64,000 bases of DNA from Siminovitchia fortis. GTDB taxonomy: Bacteria; Bacillota; Bacilli; Bacillales; Bacillaceae_C. The stretch's first letter is position 1. Every line of letters begins with the position of its first letter. The DNA lies in assembly GCF_003605365.2 (NCBI RefSeq), contig NZ_QYTU02000009.1, forward strand, positions 29,715 to 93,714, in the 5' to 3' direction. The notes under the pieces were generated by a model. That model made no database searches and was not told where the DNA came from. It was given only the letters and a program-made list of their open reading frames with translations. The translations under genes were made by a program, and so were the position numbers. Of this stretch, positions 61,274-64,000 are shown one piece after another.

Positions 61274-62101
61274 ATGAAAGGTTTAAAGTTATTGACCATA
61301 TTCACCCTTTTCACCCTTTTTTTGGCTGCATGCGGCTCGGATAAAGCAAATGAGGGAGGAAAAGACAAGCAGACCATAAAGGTCGGGACTTCACCAGGCC
61401 CCTATAGTGAATTATTCAAGGATGCCATCCAACCTATCCTGGAGGATGAGGGCTACAAAGTGGAACTGACTGATTTCACAGAACTATTACAAGCGGATAT
61501 CGCATTGGATGAAGGCTCCATTGATTTGAACGTAGATCAGCATACAGCTTATTATGAGAACTTCAATAAGGAAAAAGGGGCACACTTAACTAAGCTTACC
61601 CCGATCCCTACCGTGCCGGCAGGTATTTTTCCCGGCAGAAAGACGTCACTTGACGATGTCGCGGAAGGTGATGTGATCGGTATACCAAAGGATCCGTCCA
61701 ACGCGGCAAGGGCCTATGCACTTCTTCAAAAAGCTGAGCTTATTAAACTGAAGGACGGCGTAGAGTTAGTAAAGGCTACGAAGAATGATATTGAGGAAAA
61801 TAAGTATAACTTGGAAATTCGGGAAATGGATTCTGCACAAATTCCAAGAGCTATGAATGACTTGGATTACGGAGTCATTCCCGGCAGCATTGTATATTCT
61901 TCAGGCTTGGATGCTTCGACAACTTTGCTGCAAGAAGATATTCTGAAGGATTTGGAACTGGTTGCGGTGGTTGACGAGAAAAATAAAGATACAAATTGGG
62001 CAAAAGCTGTAAAAGCAGCCTATGAATCCGATGAATTTAAAGCGTATATGAAAGAGCATAACAAAGACGATTATTGGTTTATCCCGGAAGAAATTAGATA
62101 G
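61274..62101 (+). CDS. metQ: methionine ABC transporter lipoprotein MetQ
   Basis: A 275-residue NlpA/MetQ-family substrate-binding lipoprotein. The signal peptide ends in the lipobox LAAC (lipidated Cys20). Mature-domain landmarks are KVGTSPGPYSELFKDAIQPIL, LNVDQHTAYYENFNKEKG, GIPKDPSNAARAYALLQKAELIKL and a C-terminal DDYWFIP. It captures methionine outside the membrane for the MetNI channel. It lies on the opposite strand from metN-metI and converges with them, unlike the usual metNIQ order. ATG has AGAGGAGAGAC upstream. Confidence 0.93.
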   Translation: MKGLKLLTIFTLFTLFLAACGSDKANEGGKDKQTIKVGTSPGPYSELFKDAIQPILEDEGYKVELTDFTELLQADIALDEGSIDLNVDQHTAYYENFNKEKGAHLTKLTPIPTVPAGIFPGRKTSLDDVAEGDVIGIPKDPSNAARAYALLQKAELIKLKDGVELVKATKNDIEENKYNLEIREMDSAQIPRAMNDLDYGVIPGSIVYSSGLDASTTLLQEDILKDLELVAVVDEKNKDTNWAKAVKAAYESDEFKAYMKEHNKDDYWFIPEEIR

Positions 62102-62142
62102 AACTAAAGAAATCCGCCTCTAATGGCGGATTTCTTTAGTTC
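62101..62142. terminator. bidirectional terminator between metQ and metI
   Basis: Perfect 18-bp stem GAACTAAAGAAATCCGCC / GGCGGATTTCTTTAGTTC with a 6-nt loop. Confidence 0.92.
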
Positions 62143-62209
62143 TAGTTTACCGGTATTTTAATCGGTGAATTGCCAGTTGGCTATAGAAGAAGTATCCGCG
62201 GTCATGGGA

Positions 62210-62872
62210 TCAGCCCTCTCTGCGCACTTTCGCCGCCAGCCAGTTGCCGATAGACTGCATCAGCTGGACTAGAATAATCAATACGATGACTGTGATGAGC
62301 ATGATGGTTGAGTCGAATCTTTCATAACCATAACTGATGGCCAAATCCCCGATTCCTCCTCCGCCAACCGCGCCGGCCATGGCAGTTGCACTCAGCAAGC
62401 TGATCGTTGCAGTGGTTAAGCTTAAAATAAGTGAGCCTAATGCTTCCGGCAGCAAAAAATGCCAAATCGTCTGCATCGGAGAAGCCCCCATTGATCTGGC
62501 GGCCTCAATGATACCATCATCGACTTCTAGTATGGAGTTTTCTACCAACCGGGCAATGAATGGCGAAACATAAATGATGAGCGGTACGATTGCCGCAGCC
62601 GTTCCGATGGATGTGTGGACAATCAGCCGCGTAAATGGGATGATGGCTACAAGTAAAATAATAAAGGGCAGCGACCGGAACGCATTGATTACCGGGTTGA
62701 CAATGTTATAGAAAACTTTATTCTCAATGATGCCGCCCGGACGTGTAACAACAAGTAATATTCCCAACGGCAGGCCAATAATCGATCCAATCAGTAAAGA
62801 AAACCCGACCATATAAAATGTATCGATCATCGCTTGCAGAAATTGATCGAATGTAACAGCAGTGGAAAGCAT
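62210..62872 (-). CDS. metI: methionine ABC transporter permease MetI (MetP)
   Basis: A 220-residue permease with five membrane helices (TFYMVGFSLLIGSIIGLPLGILLVV; SLPFIILLVAIIPFTRLI; AAAIVPLIIYVSPFIARLVE; and others). The cytoplasmic coupling helix is EAARSMGASPMQTIWHFLLPEALGSLILSLT. It forms the channel with MetN. Its ATG shares one base with the metN stop, so the two are co-translated. Confidence 0.95.
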   Translation of the reverse strand: MLSTAVTFDQFLQAMIDTFYMVGFSLLIGSIIGLPLGILLVVTRPGGIIENKVFYNIVNPVINAFRSLPFIILLVAIIPFTRLIVHTSIGTAAAIVPLIIYVSPFIARLVENSILEVDDGIIEAARSMGASPMQTIWHFLLPEALGSLILSLTTATISLLSATAMAGAVGGGGIGDLAISYGYERFDSTIMLITVIVLIILVQLMQSIGNWLAAKVRREG

Positions 62873-63888
62873 CAGTCAAACAGCTCCTTTGCTTTGATTT
62901 CTTCTTTTTGTAGATAGTCGGCCGCTTTGTCCACATCTGTGCTATTTCCCACTAATTGTATAATCATATATCCGACTGAATTATCCTTGATTTCGTTCAT
63001 TGTGGCATAAATGAAATTGACGGTTACATCAAGATGGCGGATGACATGATTTATGGCAAGGTTAGCTGTTTCATTAAATTTCAACTTGAACAGACGGCTG
63101 CCAGGCGTACGGCTAAAGTTCGATAAGGCACTTTCAGGCACTTCATCCGGAATAACTGTGCGGACAAAGTTCCTTGTTGCTCTTTGCTGCGGGTTTCCGA
63201 ATACATCAAGAACGTCCCCTTCTTCAATGATCTCCCCATTCTCCATTACAGCAACACGATTACATATTTTTTGGATAATGCTCATTTCATGGGTAATAAT
63301 CATGATAGTGATGTTGTATTCCTGATTGATCCTTTGCAACAACTTCAATATAGAGTCTGTCGTCTGGGGATCGAGAGCAGATGTCGCTTCATCACATAAA
63401 AGTATTGATGGGTTTGTGGCCAGTGCACGAGCGATTCCAATACGCTGCTTTTGACCGCCGGATAGCTCATTAGGATAGTTGAGGGCTTTGTCTTCGAGGC
63501 CTACAAAGCGAAGCAACTCCATTACCCTGTCCTTAATCACTTGCTTTTTTTCTTTAGCGAGAACGAGCGGAAGTGCAACATTATGGTAAATCGTTTTGGA
63601 ATTCAGCAAGTTAAAGTGCTGGAATATCATTCCTATATCTTTCTGTGCTTGTCTAAGCTCTTTAGGCGAAAAGGAATTTAAATCTTTGCCATCTATCAGG
63701 ACACTGCCCGAAGTCGGACTTTCCAGAAAGTTGACCATACGTACCAAAGTACTTTTGCCGGCACCGCTAAAGCCGATCACTCCAAATATATCTCCTTTGT
63801 TCACATGCAAACTGACATTCTTTAAAGCTTGTGTCTCCTTACCATTGCGTCTATATATCTTAGAAATGTTTTCCAGTTGAATCAACAT
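62872..63888 (-). CDS. metN: methionine ABC transporter ATP-binding protein MetN
   Basis: A 338-residue ATPase. It has Walker A GFSGAGKST, the signature LSGGQKQR, Walker B ILLCDEATSALDP and the switch His in IITHEMS. The C-terminal NIL regulatory domain (about 265-338, FSRTPGSRLFKLKF ... VDKAADYLQKEEI) binds methionine and inhibits uptake when cells are replete. ATG 63888 with AGGAGTGAGA is used rather than an ATG 17 codons upstream. The leader continues to the window edge. Confidence 0.96.
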   Translation of the reverse strand: MLIQLENISKIYRRNGKETQALKNVSLHVNKGDIFGVIGFSGAGKSTLVRMVNFLESPTSGSVLIDGKDLNSFSPKELRQAQKDIGMIFQHFNLLNSKTIYHNVALPLVLAKEKKQVIKDRVMELLRFVGLEDKALNYPNELSGGQKQRIGIARALATNPSILLCDEATSALDPQTTDSILKLLQRINQEYNITIMIITHEMSIIQKICNRVAVMENGEIIEEGDVLDVFGNPQQRATRNFVRTVIPDEVPESALSNFSRTPGSRLFKLKFNETANLAINHVIRHLDVTVNFIYATMNEIKDNSVGYMIIQLVGNSTDVDKAADYLQKEEIKAKELFD

Positions 63889-63982
63889 TCTCACTCCTGA
63901 TAGCCCTTTTCGTATTAATCTTATAGAATTACTATACATTTAGCGGCCTTTATGCGCAAGTGAAAAAAACATTAATCAAAAC

Positions 63983-64000
63983 CACCAGTGTGAACTGGTG
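63983..64000 (-). terminator. terminator-like hairpin upstream of metN, at the window edge
   Basis: CACCAGT / ACTGGTG perfect 7-bp stem with a 4-nt loop, followed on the minus strand by GTTTT and, 15 bp on, TTTTTTT. It either ends an upstream gene or is the terminator part of a metN leader regulator (S-box or T-box) lying mostly outside the window. Confidence 0.5.

Overview
The window looks like a chromosomal segment of a Gram-positive, spore-forming Bacillaceae bacterium of the Bacillus/Mesobacillus/Cytobacillus type; the species cannot be fixed from the sequence. The evidence is a moderate-to-low GC content, strong AGGAGG-type ribosome binding sites with frequent TTG/GTG starts, and many genes with direct Bacillus subtilis counterparts: copZ/copA, yerD-like glutamate synthase, a yerO-swrC type pair, yhgD/yhgE, ahpCF, glnK/glnL, gltT, mqo and metNIQ. 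No rRNA, tRNA, CRISPR array, prophage or insertion sequence was seen.

Layout. 0-4.6 kb: the end of a MocR-type regulator, two small genes, then a copper block (histidine-rich membrane protein, CopA P-type ATPase, CopZ chaperone) with three CsoR-type operator boxes but no csoR gene. 4.7-20 kb: mostly housekeeping genes, namely a luciferase-like monooxygenase, a DUF4153 membrane protein, FMN glutamate synthase, phosphodiesterase, a soluble GAF/PAS histidine kinase, a laccase-domain protein, SelO, a uracil-DNA glycosylase, and an RND exporter divergent from a TetR regulator. 21-23 kb: a small accessory patch (XRE regulator plus membrane protein; HTH/PIN pair). 23.5-31 kb: HAD phosphatase, YhgE with its TetR regulator and three 25-bp operators, and a three-gene ECF sigma/membrane protein/TPR protein operon. 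31-36.3 kb: an NADP oxidoreductase flanked on both sides by a 52-bp repeat, a DUF4317 protein, and the PerR-type ahpCF operon. 36.5-41 kb: an ECF-transporter S component, an unrecognised related gene pair, a SUKH-like gene and an L,D-transpeptidase. 41-47 kb: mqo, gltT and the glnK-glnL two-component system. 47-54.5 kb: a HIRAN protein, decayed sequence, then an accessory catabolic cluster (IclR, phosphotriesterase-like lactonase, zinc alcohol dehydrogenase, SDR, ThDP enzyme). 55-61 kb: a complete type I restriction-modification system (hsdR-hsdM-hsdS). 61-64 kb: a methionine ABC transporter with metQ inverted relative to metN-metI.

How the parts work together. CopZ passes Cu(I) to CopA for export under a CsoR-like repressor encoded elsewhere. 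AhpF reduces AhpC to remove peroxide. GlnK/GlnL probably senses glutamine or glutamate and sits just upstream of the GltT symporter. The ThDP/SDR/ADH/lactonase genes probably form one degradation route for an unknown carbonyl, sugar-acid or lactone substrate. The least explained signals are the 52-bp repeat arrays that encode a repeated 14-residue peptide, the ECF sigma operon, the non-ATG start of glnL, and the nested operator architectures at swrC, yhgE and the XRE gene.
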